From Phallusia fumigata (lineage: Eukaryota > Chordata > Ascidiacea > Phlebobranchia > Ascidiidae), in assembly GCA_008931825.1 (NCBI GenBank), contig QXVZ01006765.1, forward strand, positions 156,754 to 220,753: a DNA stretch of 64,000 nucleotides, read 5' to 3'. The translations under genes and the position numbers were made by a program. The notes under the pieces are model-generated. The model saw only the letters and a list, made by a program, of their open reading frames with translations, was not told where the DNA came from and ran no database searches. Every line of letters begins with the position of its first letter. Position 1 is the stretch's first letter. This document shows, one piece after another, positions 48,911 to 62,321 of the stretch.

Positions 48911-51900
48911 GTTACAACAGACGTTTCTTTTGTATGTTGCACTTTAAAACTTCTGTATAAGTTACAAAAAATTACAACTAAACATTTACTTCAATAGGCT
49001 ACAGACGCGCTTTTTGGCAGTCAGGGTTGCAGTAGATAATGTACAAACAAAAAACGCTTAGGGCATACCACGCACACGCCCATGACTTCCTGCATTTACC
49101 AAAAGCGTTTTCGTACAACATCAACAGATACACATTGTGCGGGACCGTAGGCTTTAAAACAAACTGAAAAGAAGTAATTTATTTGTAGCCTACAATTATA
49201 AAAGTGACCACTTTAGCGGCGAAGTTATGAAACAAGTGGTTCTCTATGGGTCCGTGTAGCGATTTTAGGGGGCCTATTTATATGGGATTTAAATGCTTGA
49301 ATTTCGGAAAATAAGAAAGCTTACATAAATACGTTGGTTAGACAATAACTCTAGATTATCTTGTTATCTGCGCACAGCTGTAAAAAATCTGCCTTTAAAT
49401 AGCACGAATTGGAGCATATATTTAGTATTCTGATCAACATTAATCTTAGCGGTGCTGCCGCAGCGCGTATCACAACGATTTACCATTTGTTTTTGTTTGC
49501 GGCCCATTGACGGTTTTAGGGCAGTTTAACATAATTTGTTTATCCGCCAGATGGCGCAGCATCGCATCTAAAATCTGTTCGCAAGTTTTGTTGTGCTGTT
49601 CTTCCAACGAGTTGCCATTTCTGTATTTCTGTGCCTCGATTCCCGGTAAAACAGGTTAGATTTAGTGTTTTAACCTTCTGGAGTCCCGTCTACTTTTGCT
49701 GCGGGTTTCTAATATAGTGTGAAAATCAGAAGCTCTTGGTATTTTTATCCTCGGCTCGGCCCGTCAGTGTATTTTCACTGTCCTTACAACAGGTGCGGTA
49801 TTTGTTAATTCTGTATGTCATAAAAAACTAGTCGAACAGCAAGTGTTTCCATTTGTTATTTTCTCTGAACCAAAAACGTGGCGGTAATGACACTAAATAC
49901 ACGTCACAAAAGCATTAATAAGACTACAAAAAATTGCCGCCCGACGTCATGACTTGTGAAGCGACAAAATGCGAAACACACAGGCGATGGAAATAGAGCG
50001 TGTTATAGGATCACACCGTCAAGAAGTAAGGCGATTTATTGTTGCTTTTTCCAGTACTGAATGCTTAGTTGCCATGGCAACTTTGAATTGGTTTTGTGCA
50101 ATTAAAAATTGTTGCTGTGGAAAAATGTCCATTAGCCGTGTTGACTGTATGCTGGCAAAATAACTAAACTATAATGAGCACATTTTTGACTTGCATAAAT
50201 GCAAAACAAAAATACACACTAAAAATGTACTCAACACTGTAGTACATCACATTTATGTGTATGATTTTGAAGGAAAATCTCCAAGTTTTTATGCTATCTC
50301 CAGACTTCTGAAAGTGAACTAATAAACAACTTGTGCTCAGTAGAAAAAAGCATTGCAATTACACAGATGGCAATCTCACTGGTGTTGGTAAGCAGTGTTG
50401 AAAGGTTATTTATTGGTGCCAATTGATTTGTATTGCAGCATGGTGTTAATTCCACATAGACCTTAAACTATTATCAATTTTGTTTGGTGTATTTTGTCAG
50501 CTTATTTGCTTGCCAATGGTGAACAAGCAAATACAAGTAATCAATTAAGTCACATAAACTGATCAGGTTACAGATAATTCAGTTTTATGCCACATCAGTA
50601 AAACTTTCTACGACTGGTGTTGTTGTTTTGAAACACAGATTTCTTTAAAATTGTGGTTGCACCAGCTAATCTTCTTTCAGGGTTCACCAAGTTTGGCAAC
50701 TAAAATGGTGTACATAGATCACTCCAATAGAAGGTATTGCATTGTGGTTGTTTGCATAAATTTAAGGTTACACTGCATGTTGCGTGAACTGACAAGCTGG
50801 TAAATTATTGGACTTTGGCATGAAATATGAAAGATTTACTTAAATTACTGAACTTGTGCTAGTTGCACAAGCACCAATTTGAATCAGAACTTTGTGTATA
50901 GTATTGACCCACTAACAAACAACCAGATATATTAAGAGTGATACCACCTCAAGTATGAAAAAAAATGTTTCGAGTTGTTATTAAATGTTTTTTGTCAATG
51001 TGAAGTTATTTGTTATTGACTTGTCTGTAATAGTTGTGCCATTGGCTTATAGTTTTTGTTTGCACTTTAGTTGCTTTGTTAGTGAACGATTTTGTGTTGA
51101 GTTGTCTTCAGGCCAGTTATGTGTAAATCTGAATCATTTGTTTTACATCCATCTACTTTACCAATAAGACCCCAGAAATGTTTACATTTAAAGTAAATAT
51201 CATAACTGATCAGCAATTTGTATGTATAATTGGAGTTTTTAAAAATTGTAATGGATTTTTATGCAACTTCAACTTTTCTCTTTGCCACAAAATTTATAGG
51301 TTATGTATGAATACAGATTAGCTACCCCCTAACTTTGTTAACAAAAAATCAATGCTGTTAAAACTTGATCCTTTTGTACAGTTCTCGTAATAGTTACAGA
51401 ATACACAAAAGGCACCCCAAGCCCTATAACAGTTTTTACGACTTTATTGGACAACATGGCTTTTGTCTGTCTGCAAGGTCTTGTGTCTATTTAAGAGGAA
51501 GCTAGTGGCTGGTACATCTTAGGTCACACAGACTGTGTTGAGCCAGAATAGTCTTACACATACTTTGTGAAACTTGCATTTGCTGCAATTATTTTCAAAG
51601 CCTGGTGTTGAGGAGTTGCTACTTGTTTGTAGATGTTAAAGGAAGTGGTAAAGATCACAATTATGTTGTAGATATACACCAGGTGGCACTTTAAACAATG
51701 TTTTAAACACTTTAAACATAATGCAAACTATGCCTAATGTACGCCAATTCTTGTTTCCACAGGTTTCAGACAATGCAACATGGCGCCAATGTAATAAAGG
51801 AAGCTTGCAAATAGAACAGATCTAGAATAACGTGTGATTGCGTTTATAAAGGAAGGCAAAGCAGAAAATGGTAATACGCAGAATTTCGCACTTTTTTTCC

Positions 51901-52052
51901 AAGAATGCACTGCCCGAAGCAGGATGTTTTGGCTAAACGGGTAAGCGCTGTCAAAACTCAACCGTTGACAAAGTACTGTTATATGATAAACAGGTTGCAG
52001 TTGCTGGTAAAAACTGACTAAACGTTGTTTGGATGCTTCAAAGCGCGGAGTA
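48911..52052. other. Intergenic between transporter paralogues B and C
   Basis: About 3.1 kb. No coding exon is supported: frames are short and AT-driven. The divergent starts of B and C at the two ends imply promoters here. Confidence 0.4.
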
Positions 52053-53593
52053 ATGGTGAACAAAGCAGAAGAAAAGCAGCAGTTCCGAAGGCGTGAAAAA
52101 CTGCAGTCCCTGCTTGGTCTTTTCTTCGCCATGCTGGCCGCTGTTTTTTGCGCACTTATGGGGTTTCTAGTTAAGTATTTGAAGGAGGCAAGCGTTGACC
52201 AGTTGCTGCTGCTTCGCTTTTCACTTCAGTACCTATTTACGCTTCCGGTTATGCAGTGGAATGGAAAGGCCTTCATCGAACATAAACCTGAACGGAACGT
52301 ATACGTGGCAATAGTTGCACTTTGCGGTACCGTTACATCATACACGTACTTTTTAAGCTTTGACTATTTGTCGATTGGTGACGCTGGTGCTATTGCATGG
52401 AACTCCGTTGCATTGGTGGGAATATTTGCGTGTATTTGTCTGAAAGGTGAGTATCCGAAAGCCACAAAAGTCAGCATAAGTAACTCGCCAATTTGAGCTT
52501 TGACAGCCAAGGATGACAGTATGGTACGGTTCGCTGCAAAAATCTTCCTAAGGTATGGTGCACCCTTTGTATCGAGGTACGTGTTACGCACAACTCCATA
52601 CGTACCGAACCGTTTACTACCCTTGACAGTGGATGGCAGTATGGTTCGGTTCGGTACGCAGCAAAAATTATCAAAAGGTACGGTACGAAGGCCGATCGCC
52701 AGATGCGTCTACCTGTTGGTACGGTTTTTTGATCTCGCGGCAAGCAGCGGGGCACTTACATCAGCCGGTACCAAAGTTTATCCATCAGACACGGCCAAAG
52801 TGTTTTATGTTTGATAGATAGACTTTGGTCCTGGCTTGTGTAAGTGCCCCGCTGCTTGCCGCGAGATCAAAAAACCGTGCCGCAAACCGGTAGACGCATC
52901 TGGTGTGAATCGGCCTTTAAGGTACTTGGTGCGCACAACTCTCTACTTACCACACTGTCATCCTTGTTGAAAGCTATAATTTGTGTTGTGAAGGTTCTAA
53001 ATCCTAACATGTAAAAAAAAATCGATTTTTATTTACCTTCAGAACAATGCGGTTTCTTTGAAATTCTTTTTTCCACCACGGCACTGGTTGGTCTTCTTCT
53101 TATCACCCGTCCAACATTTATCTTCGGACTCCAAACGGATGGTCATGGCGAAACAAACCGGCCCCTCGGAATTATTCTTGCCGTTACTTCAATGGTCTCC
53201 AACACCATATACATTGTAGCACTTAGAAAGCTAGGCGAGGGTGTCCATTTTAGCATCTCCCTTCTGTATCATGCTCTTTTCACGATAATAGCGTCTCTCC
53301 TTTCCTTGCATTTTAAAAACGCATTTGTCATCCCTTGCCCCAGTGATGGCATATACATGCTGTCATCCTCAATTTTAGGACTGCTATATATTTTATTTAC
53401 AGTCCTTGCTCTGCAAAGGGAATCGGCTGGACCTGTTACCATAGTTTCCACCAGTCAAGTTGCGATTACATTTCTCCTTGAATATTTCTTTTTAAGTGTT
53501 GTTCCTTCTGCGTTCAGTGTTGTTGGCGCTACTCTTGTCATTGCCAGTACAATCGGTTTGACGACAGTTAATATGCGACGAAGAAGCGGCTGA
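52053..53593 (+). CDS. SLC35G/EamA-type transporter, paralogue C
   Basis: Two exons, 52053-52446 and 53043-53593, phase 1 (LKG, then EQCG); 314 residues from the first in-frame ATG. Same fold and landmarks as A and B: SLLGLFFAMLAAVFCALMGFLVKYL, LPVMQWNGKAFIEHKPERN, ITRPTFIFGLQTDGHGETNRP, and GPVTIVSTSQVAITFLLEYFFL near the end. It is most like paralogue B in the second half. The 596-bp intron is filled by a foldback element (see 52496-52975), whereas A and B have introns of 209 and 252 bp. No frame damage; probably active. Confidence 0.87.
52496..52975. mobile_element. Foldback/MITE-like element in the paralogue C intron
   Basis: Ends are inverted: AGCTTTGACAGCCAAGGATG... on the left and a matching reverse complement (GTCATCC...GTTGAAAGCT) on the right. 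The core folds into a long stem (about 52690-52785 against 52820-52920) around a loop of about 30 bp. The left arm is partly duplicated: GACAGTATGGTACGG at 52515 recurs, slightly changed, near 52635. AATTTG lies close to both ends but is 2 bp out of register on the right, so the target duplication is uncertain. Non-coding. Confidence 0.7.
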
Positions 53594-55718
53594 GAATAAC
53601 ATTCTCCTTTTACCTTTTAATCATAAAATTCTTTTGTGTCCTTGCTTTGTCTGTTTATTGGGTTTAGGAGGTTAGCGCAGGCTCTATAAACAAAGTAGCT
53701 GACAAATAGGACCGGATTTGTTAACCAAATCAAATTTGGACCAAAGAAATGTAAGATATAGGGTTATTAAAGAAGAAAGAAAACGCCTACACAAAATAAC
53801 TGCTTGAACCATGCAATAAAGGTGAGCAAGTGCAGTGGGAGAAAAAAATATGTAGCCTAGGTAGAAAACACTTTTGTCGAATATTTATCTTCAGCAAACA
53901 CCAAAAAACTGTTTTAAAACTAAGTTATTAATTTAACCAGAAAAGGAAGTTTGTTAATGTGATTTAAAGCGAACATCATTTTTTCCCAAGCTTACTTTTT
54001 ACGAAAAACATCAAGAGCGTGGGACATCACATCAACAGAAAATGTTCACACGGCACAAATGTTTCCGTTAATTCATTGTGTTTGGTTTGCAATCAGTAAG
54101 TGCTGTTTAAAGCTGTTTCCATTTTGTTTCTGAGTACAGTGTGTCAAGTTTTATTAACATCAGACTGGTTGAACCGATAGCTCATCGCTGTGTACTGGGC
54201 TTAAATAGCGCGATGTTTCAGTAAACGTTCAATATTTCATGCATTTTATAACTTCACAAACTAATGGGATTAGATACAGTCAGCTGCAAAACACAGACTT
54301 CTATCATGTACACACCAAAATATTTTAACAATCGTTTCAGTTTGTTACATTGTAATACTTGCATTACATTGACTTTCATTAGACAACAAATTCTTCACAT
54401 AGATGTGTATCTTATAACATTTGTGACACTGAACAGAAATTATAATTGTTGCTAATACCATGTGTATAAATACGAATCCATTGATGTTTCGTGGTAAAAT
54501 AAATACAAAATCTGGTTAGTGTTAATGGTATGAGGCATATACGTTTGCAGAAACTCAACGTGCGCATAGATCAATTAGTCACATGCCAATTACGAGCTGA
54601 AGCGACGGAAGCACAACGTCAGTGATGTTACATTGATCATCGCTTTTACGCCAACTCAAAATGCTTGCAGTGCGTTTGTTTTCGGTTGCCAACACACTCC
54701 TGTCGTAGCCAAGTCATTGTCGGAACTCGACAAAACCCTGTTGGTCTATTGACAACAGCGGGGACAAAGGTTTCTGCAAATTCCATTGTGAGGATTTTGA
54801 TGCGATTTTGTTGGATTTGGTTTTCGTGGCGACAGAGCTCTTTGGGGGCGTTTGTGTGTCTGTGTGCCCAGCCGCCCGCAGCACAAAGCCGTCCCGCGTG
54901 CCTGACAATAAGAAACCATAGCGTGACGTCACGCTCACGTGACGCGCATTGTCTGTGCTACTGAGAGCAAATTCGCAAACTCATTGTGAGTTATAGACAG
55001 GAGCGAAAAACGTTTTCACGATTTTGTTTCCCCCTCTAGACAAAAATGTTAACTTTTTTGACTTCGACAATCTGCTTGTGTTGTTGTTATGTATGAGAAG
55101 GCTAAACGTGGGATTTTGAGCGAGTTTCGTGCACTCGGCCGTTTCGGAAAGCCTAGAACTGTGGAAAAGCTTGCATGGGTATTAATTTCTACGTTAGATA
55201 TATTAGGATAGCAATGTGCAAGACAAACTGCTGAAAAGTTTGTGCCTATTTATAATATGCTTTGCTGCATTTCTCCGCACAAACCTCGTTCCTTATGCAT
55301 CTTTAGCGTTTGTGTACAGAAGTGCAGCTATGTGTGTTGACAACAGGAAATTATACGTTAATGCTTGGTCTAACAGCACCGGCAGTTGTAAAAAATGAAC
55401 TGCGTCAACAAAGCAAAGGCAGCAGAATATTGATAGCGTCACAGTGTGGTTGTTCTGACAACTGGGCTGAGGTTCTGGAAACTCAAGCCGCATGACGTTC
55501 AGCTTTAGGCGGCAGCTAAATGACAAGTCATGTTTTAGAGCGTTAGAATTCAGTAAGTGCAGGATCACTAGGTTATGGTATTCCGATAAATGGATCACCG
55601 AAGGTTATTGAGGGACTTAAAGGTGAAAGTCGAGCTAATGATTGTTTTACGTTCTTAAAATATAATGTTTGTATGTTTAAAGAGTGTTACAAGAGTGATT
55701 AAATACTCCATGTTCAAA
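53594..55718. other. Intergenic, no gene seen
   Basis: Between transporter C and the first six-cysteine protein. A GC-richer patch at about 54600-54960 has a 99-residue frame without recognisable features. Hydrophobic frames near 55216 start at GTG and have no usable splice partner. Confidence 0.35.
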
Positions 55719-58105
55719 ATGATAACATTAAAGGACATGATTTGGAGGTTGGGATTCTCTGTGTTATTTCAAGCTTCCTCAGCACTGGTAAGCCGGCGAC
55801 TTTAAGGTGTCAACTAAAACCATTTTTTGGTTAAGATGTTACAACGTTCCGTATCAGAGTTCTTAGTTTTGTGTTCGCAATGCAAAAAAAGATTTTATTT
55901 CAACCTGTGTCAATGAAGCGGCACTGCAATTTAATTTTTATTGGATTCGTCCCGTTAAATGTTTTTTTTGTTAGTGCCTATTTTGATTCTTTTTAGGCGC
56001 GACACAACAACCAGCGCCGTTGCAACGACGACAGATGTGAAGGTAATCCTCACAAGTGTTTTATTTTTGTATCAATCTTGAAAAAAAAATGTTTTCTTTC
56101 AGATTTTTTCAGTCAAGTGGCCTACTGCTGTGGGGACAAGTGCTGCTACTACTGGCGGTGGTACGCGCGTTGGTGTAAGTAGAAATTGTTTTGTTATTCT
56201 GGCGGGGTTCGAACCCGCACCATATACCATGTGCCAACTTGAGTTTACCAACGTTTGAAATTAAATTCGATCAAGTCACTGTTATGATAAGACAAACTTC
56301 AACCTGGTGTTACAAACAACGATCTAAAAACCGACGTCACAACTTGGCTTCAGTCATATATTCTTTTTCTTGCTGGCTTTCTATACTATATATGCAGTTA
56401 ACAAAACTATACCACCGGTTAATCAATGTCTAAAAACAATATTTTGTTGTTGTTTTATTAACACTATGATTTAGTTCGTACCCAACCAAAATGTAACTGT
56501 TTGCGATTCAGGGTAAGTGGACGTTACAAATCGTTTGTCGTGTTCAAACACGTGATCCAAAATTTTGCCACGTCATTGTTCCACTGTTTTCTTTGACAAG
56601 TACATCGGGAACACTAAGTCCTCCATCGCTATTGTTCGTTGTTCGTTATATCGGCCTTGATCAAACAACATCCGTGTGTTAAAGAGCTTAAATGTTCTCT
56701 AACAATGAGATTTCTGAAGACTATAAATTTAATAATAAAGTGATCAGGTGACTGTTTTAAAATGTTTGTCGAGCGTGTTCGCTTCAAAAGTGGGATAAAG
56801 GTAAATGGATGCAAAAGTGGGATAAACGTTTTAAAGTTGATGGAAAAATTTGTTAACAGAGCAGTAAAACGCAGTATTGTGATACAAAGGCAAATTGTCA
56901 CACAATCTAACCACCCATTTTGTGACAAATGTCACACAGAATGTTTAAATGATTATTCGCGACAAACTGCATCAAAAATCCAAGGTCTATTTCCATTCTA
57001 AAGCGTGGGCTTGGTCATTAAAAAAGTCGACAATACGAGCAGGCATTATTCGGAAATGTTACTTGATGTTTTATTATCAGTTGTATTAAACAGTGTCAAT
57101 TGAGTTTTGGTGTCTAAAGGTCTCCATGTTATTTCTAAAAGAAATTTTAGTCTGTAACACATTTTAAGGCTAATTCGCCGGTTTTTAGACTTTTGGTTTA
57201 TCCTTGCTCTGGCGCTGATGATCTGCAGTGGATGCGTAACTTACTGGTGCAAGAAATCAAAAATGAAACACAGAAGGCGAGTTGGGACCTCATCCAGGGA
57301 GACACGACACACCACAATTGCCTTAAATTCAACAACCACCAATTCAGCAAATTCCATCTACCCAACGCTCACACAGGTTAGAAACAAGTCGAAAAAAGTA
57401 ACACCAACTGATTTTAATGGCAGTCAAGCAAGAGATCTCAAGGTCAAAGACTACAAATGAAAACAATGACTCAAAGTGCTAAAAATAAAACAAAAGATAG
57501 CTGCCGTTTTAAGCAACACAATTCGATACAAGAAGACAAATCTGCAGTAGGGAAATGACAAACCATAACATGAGCGTATATTATAATACCATTTTGATCG
57601 GTGGTGATTTAACTGCTGATGTATTCAAGAGATTTCCCATAAAGAGGTTGCTAATGAATAAATTGAACAATTTTTGTTTTTAACAAATCACTTAAGCTGT
57701 GTGGCTCATTTGGCACATCGCAAACTGTTTTTGTTTACTTTTAAAAGCGATTCAGGCCGGTTCAGGACAAAAACACTAGCCGACAAGTCGACTGTTTGAC
57801 AGAGTACAAAGTAATTAATTACCTTAAAACAAAAATTTACTTACAAAACCTCTTTTAACAAAAACGTTAAATACTAAATATCGTAGAAAGCGGCAAAAAC
57901 AAAATCTAAACCTAGACCCCCTTACATAATTGCTTCACTTAAACAGACCATTAATTTCCAGCCTGTCCGACCGCCAGACTACCCACCGACGTACCAGGAA
58001 ATCGCTGAAACACAGTACATGAAAAGCGACGCATTCAAGAACGTTCATTTACCGTACGAAACGGCCAACGAAGCTCCTCCACCGTATTCATACCGCACTA
58101 CTTAA
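55719..58105 (+). CDS. Shisa/WBP1/VOPP1-like six-cysteine membrane protein 1
   Basis: Five exons: 55719-55787, 55997-56042, 56103-56174, 57189-57376, 57962-58105; phases 0,1,1,0 agree; 172 residues. Exon 1 encodes a signal peptide. The ectodomain has exactly six cysteines (C32, C37, C47, C48, C52, C53; CCGDKCC pattern). The membrane helix (about 63-81) is YFWFILALALMICSGC, very like VOPP1 and WBP1. A basic, Ser/Thr-rich juxtamembrane region follows, then PY motifs PPDY and PPTY (129-136) and PPPY (164-167). Proteins of this group are transmembrane adaptors whose PPxY motifs bind WW domains, for example NEDD4-type ubiquitin ligases, in the endo-lysosomal system. The binding partner here is inference. 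Confidence 0.8.
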
Positions 58106-59549
58106 CACTGTTTTTGCGATTTGAAGACAGCGAACTGTTTGCATTTTTGTTGAATTTTATGACCGTTTTTTTCTACGTTTTGGTTGCTTTTTAGTTGACT
58201 TAAAGTGTTGAAATACTGCTTTACAGATGTGCCATGTATAATATCATGACAATAATGATATATAATATATTTTATTTGAAGTTTATTAAACGGGTTATTG
58301 CAATGCATAATGAATCCAATTTTGGGATTGTTCACTTCTCATAAAAACGAAATGTAAAACTTTAAAAGATTTTCTGGTTTTAAAACTTTAATTTATATCT
58401 TTAAAAATGGAAAACCAATTACTTTGGAAACAAAAAATGGATTCCAGTAAGGACTGGAGTGGCCTTTTAGTTGATATCCCATCGGAGAAAGTAACATTAC
58501 TGCACTTTGCTCTTCCTATGTGTCACTGTATTATTGTTCTCACGCAAGTGCGTTTTGTGAAATTGCATTCACATCCAGCTATCGCTCTACACGCTTGGCA
58601 ATGTTATTAACTATACAACGGATGTTATTTTCCACATAAAGTTTTGTAAATAAAGTATTCGCTGAGCATAAATAAAGTGTAAAGTATCTTTTTAGATGTC
58701 GGATTTACCGATTTTTTGCTCAGGCCGCTAAATAGAAACGATCTAAACAGGTTGTAAAATGGCGACCTTCCGTGCATCATGCATCTTTTTTTCACTTCAA
58801 TTCTGATGCGGCACGTCAACTTGCTAAGGCTTAAGGTGTGGTACTTTGATCTTTTGACGACGCATTGATCTTTTGACTTATTTGTGGACATAATTGATAG
58901 TGTGAATAAATCTGTGGTAGAGAGAACCCAGTTTTCCGATAAACACAACGTAAACTTTGCCTACTGCAATGGCACCTCTGAATTTGCATTAATGATTAGG
59001 TACAAATAGCAACAAGAACTGATAAAGTTTCGCACCATTTGTCAATATGTATAAGGTTGGCCACTTATGAGTTGAAATTATTACCTTGCCTGAAACTAGT
59101 AAGTGGCTTGTGGCATTTTTGTTCAATTTGGTTTTTAAAAGAGTGCCCCAAAAATGTCACAGAACAAGACTTACTGCCGTAAATAACCTCGCAAAGTATT
59201 ACCTATCGCCAAAAAATGACTTGTTGCATCTCAAAACATTTTGAAAACTGTGAAACTTTTGCCCCCGATGTCATAAACTTTCTGGGACGCAGAATCTATA
59301 GCAAACTTATGACAGGAAGTGCAAAGTGTTTGATTTATTTCTTCACTTAACTTTTTTCGGCCTGTAAGACCTCTGTGGGGGTTCTGATTCAGTTAATATA
59401 TGTTTATACATGAGTTTGGCGGCTAAGACCCCAATCACTTCATTACTTCTACAAAGATGTTAAAGGCGCTAGCACGTGCTTGTTAACATATTGTAACATT
59501 ATTCGCAAGGTGGCGTTGTAAGCAATATAAAATAATTTAGGTATAGTAT

Positions 59550-59630
59550 ATACCCACATACAGAAATTAAAAACTGATCAGAATTCGTCCTCGGGATCGT
59601 CCCGGGTTCGAACCCCGTGAAAAAAAAATA
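59550..59630 (+). repeat. tRNA-related SINE-like repeat, copy 4 (3' part)
   Basis: CCCACATACAGAAATTAAAAACTGATC followed in order by CGTCCTCGGG, a perfect B-box-like GGGTTCGAACCCCGTG and an A-rich tail repeats the second half of the copy at 22629. It sits directly before the decayed LINE, in the same direction. Confidence 0.55.
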
Positions 59631-59654
59631 TAGGCTGTCTGCTATCAAAAATGT

Positions 59655-60405
59655 GCAAAAGTTGACGAGTGGATGAGCGCCAATAAGCTTGTCATTATAA
59701 CAAAACCAAATACAGGATATTTTCTGGCAAACAAGCCTATTCCAAATCAAATTTCCGCATCACAATAAATTGAGCTAATAAAAAACGAGGTACATAAATA
59801 CCTGGGTGTGATTTTAGATGAGAAAATGACATGGACGAAACACATCGAGTTAATCAGACACACGATTGCTTCTGGAGCCTTATTAAAACTATGGCACTGT
59901 GTACAATCAAGTACTCTTCGAAACCTGTACTTTTCATTGGTACACCCACATCTTCTGTACGGTTTGCTTTCCTGGGGCTTTGCCTGAAAAACAAACTTGA
60001 ATCCAATAGCAGTTGTACAAAACAAAATTTTGAAAATCATTACTAACAGACCATTTCAATGTTCAGCAAAAAGGTTATAAAACTAATATTTTAAAAATAT
60101 ATGACATGCATAACCTGGAACTAGCGAAACATGTTGTTCAATGTTAACACAGAAAACTACCTCCAGTCTTTGACGATTTTCTGATCCACATATCATCAGT
60201 ACATAAACATGCTGCAAGAGGTGCTCTATGCCAAGAGTACTTCGTTCCACAAGTTTCCAACAGTCGCAGCCAACAAACTTTAAGATATAAATGACCCCAA
60301 GTATGGAACGAAATACCTTGTAAGATTACATACGCTAAAACCAGAATGACAGTTTTTAAGCGCGATTTAGAACTTCTCTTTTTGGCCACCTACTCTTAAA
60401 CAACA
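59655..60405 (+). mobile_element. Decayed non-LTR retrotransposon (LINE), reverse transcriptase C-terminus
   Basis: Plus-strand reading shows the C-terminal reverse transcriptase and thumb region: VDEWMSANKLVIITKPNTGYF, then after one stop KYLGVILDEKMTWTKHIE and ALLKLWHCVQSSTLRNLYFSLVHPHLLYGLLSWGF. Further frames give NPIAVVQNKILKIITN, FDDFLIHISSVHKHAARGALCQ and YFVPQVSNSRSQQTLRY. Several stops and frameshifts separate these, so it is dead. The pattern is that of CR1/Jockey/L2-type elements. The 5' part, including endonuclease, is missing. Confidence 0.8.
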
Positions 60406-61017
60406 GTCACAAGAAATCCTACAGGTTGATTTGTACCTGGTATGTAGAACCACGAGCTCCACAATTTACATTCCACGGGGCGTTTTGTCTTAATTGTGCT
60501 CCAAGTCTGTTATCAACTGATTACCCTTCCCTGGCGTGCTTCCAATTATTGCCCGCGGAAATTGCACAAGTTGACTCGCCGCCATTGTTAGCGTGTTCAA
60601 ATATTCAAGTCTTTCGTGTGATGGCTTCTTATAAAAAATTAAAATCTGATTTATATCTACCTTTTCCTTAATAATATTTTAAAAAACCTTGATTAAATTT
60701 GCCATTTTCAAATGGATGGGGTCCATTTTTGTTTCCAGCGTTTGTGTGAAACGAACATTTATTCATGTGCACTGATCCTTTTTCGGGCGCTGTCAACAAA
60801 ATAATTAAAAGCTTGATTGATTGAATGATAAGGTGAAACGGCAGTGCACCTTTGATAAATAACGGCAGTGTACCTTTTGTAGAAATTTACCACAAACACC
60901 GTTAAACCCACAACAATACTGTAAAGTGCTTTGTAAAGAGTACTTAGTGTAACTGAAAGGGTTACAGGGCAGTGTACGTAAGGTATGACATCACAGGTGG
61001 GCAATAATTAATAATTT
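60374..61017 (+). repeat. Direct repeat, copy 1 (LINE 3' region)
   Basis: It starts in the last LINE codons (CTTTTTGGCCACCTACTC) and continues for about 640 bp as the likely 3' UTR. From about 60525 on it is virtually identical, by eye, to 63514-64000, including an identical 81-residue antisense frame. A short segment near 60463-60505 differs from the other copy. Confidence 0.8.
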
Positions 61018-62321
61018 CATCAGTATCGCGGCTACTACGCCACTTAGTTGCGAACAAAATTTGGCTTAGCTGACGATAGCGGGCGCCACACTTTGCAACA
61101 TGCTGAGACTGTGGCACTCGATTATCATTTTTTATCTTCTCATTGATCTTGCAAAAACTTACGATTTCATAAACCTTTGATTTACTTTCAAATGAAAAAT
61201 GTGTTTACCAGTTGGTTCTTTGTAGCCCGCGGTTTTGTACACTAGGCAGGTTTATGCTTAGTTAATGGTAAATCTCTGTTGAGGGTTCGATTAAATACAA
61301 GTAATATTTAATCTATTTAGTAAAGGCATTCTACTTGCTGCTTGCCCATGGGCTGGGCTGCTCGCTGATTCATTAAAGCAAACAAATGTATTCATTTACA
61401 AGTGTAACAACGCTGAGGAGAAATGGGTTGTAGGGACTATAAAACGTCCTCGAGCGTTGCATGAGCGGTGTTAAAGCGAACTGGAATAGATATTGATATC
61501 ACGGTAGTTGGATAGATATAGATATCACGGTGGTCACGGTAGCAGTGCTATAGCCCTAATGCAGTATTTCAAATCCGGGGTGTCACTTGCAAGGCTCGGG
61601 GTGCCGTCACCAGTTGACCTGAATTATTTTTTCAGTTAAGTATTACCAGGTATGACGGTGCATAATGCAGGCAAAATAGACTGACTTGATTGATGTTTGT
61701 ACCTGAAAATAAACTGCAAAATGACTGTTTATTTTATATTGTTCTTTTTGTAATGACCACATGGTCGTTGCAGAAGAATATGATATATTACCTACGTTCT
61801 GATGGCTTTCCACCTTTGGTGGCTGAATTTACTGTCAAATTATTTTGGTACGCTAAGGTCAAACGCCAGCTGGATAAAATGTCACAAAAATAATGTTCAC
61901 TAAGTACGTGCATTTATACTTGTCCCAAAATGCACAGGTTTTTGATAATTGATGCCCACAAATCGAGGTTATATATTACCTTTTAGTGAATGTGACTAGG
62001 TTTATGGCAACGTCACGAACCAAAAAGGAAAAATATGATGGCAAGTGGCTGTTCTCGACAACGCGCTACCTGTTATTCTTGTGACCAAAGTTTCGTTGCA
62101 ATAACTTTTGTCGTTTTTTCAGCTTTTGCGGAATTGGACAGTTAAATTTGGTTTAAACTATGCTGTTCTGATTTCTTGACAAAACACAAGGGACACAAGC
62201 ACAAGTCGAGCTGACAATGTATCGTGTGCGGTTGATCACTTGAATAACTTAATACAAATCATGTTANCCCTGCAGGTGTAGGTTTAAGAACGTTAATTTC
62301 GTGCCTTCGATTTGCATTTGC
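61018..62321. other. Intergenic upstream of six-cysteine protein 2
   Basis: No gene seen. A roughly 26-bp unit (GATAGATATTGATATCACGG...) is repeated once at 61484-61540. The undetermined base is at 62267, about 55 bp before the start codon. Confidence 0.4.

Noticed and set aside
56201-56217. GGGGTTCGAACCCGC, a tRNA T-arm-like sequence
   Set aside because: No matching acceptor stem, D-arm or anticodon arm can be folded on either strand around it; at most a tRNA-derived repeat scrap in an intron.
60759-61004. 81-residue minus frame repeated at 63748-63993
   Set aside because: Present because the DNA repeat is duplicated; no coding features, so not called a gene.
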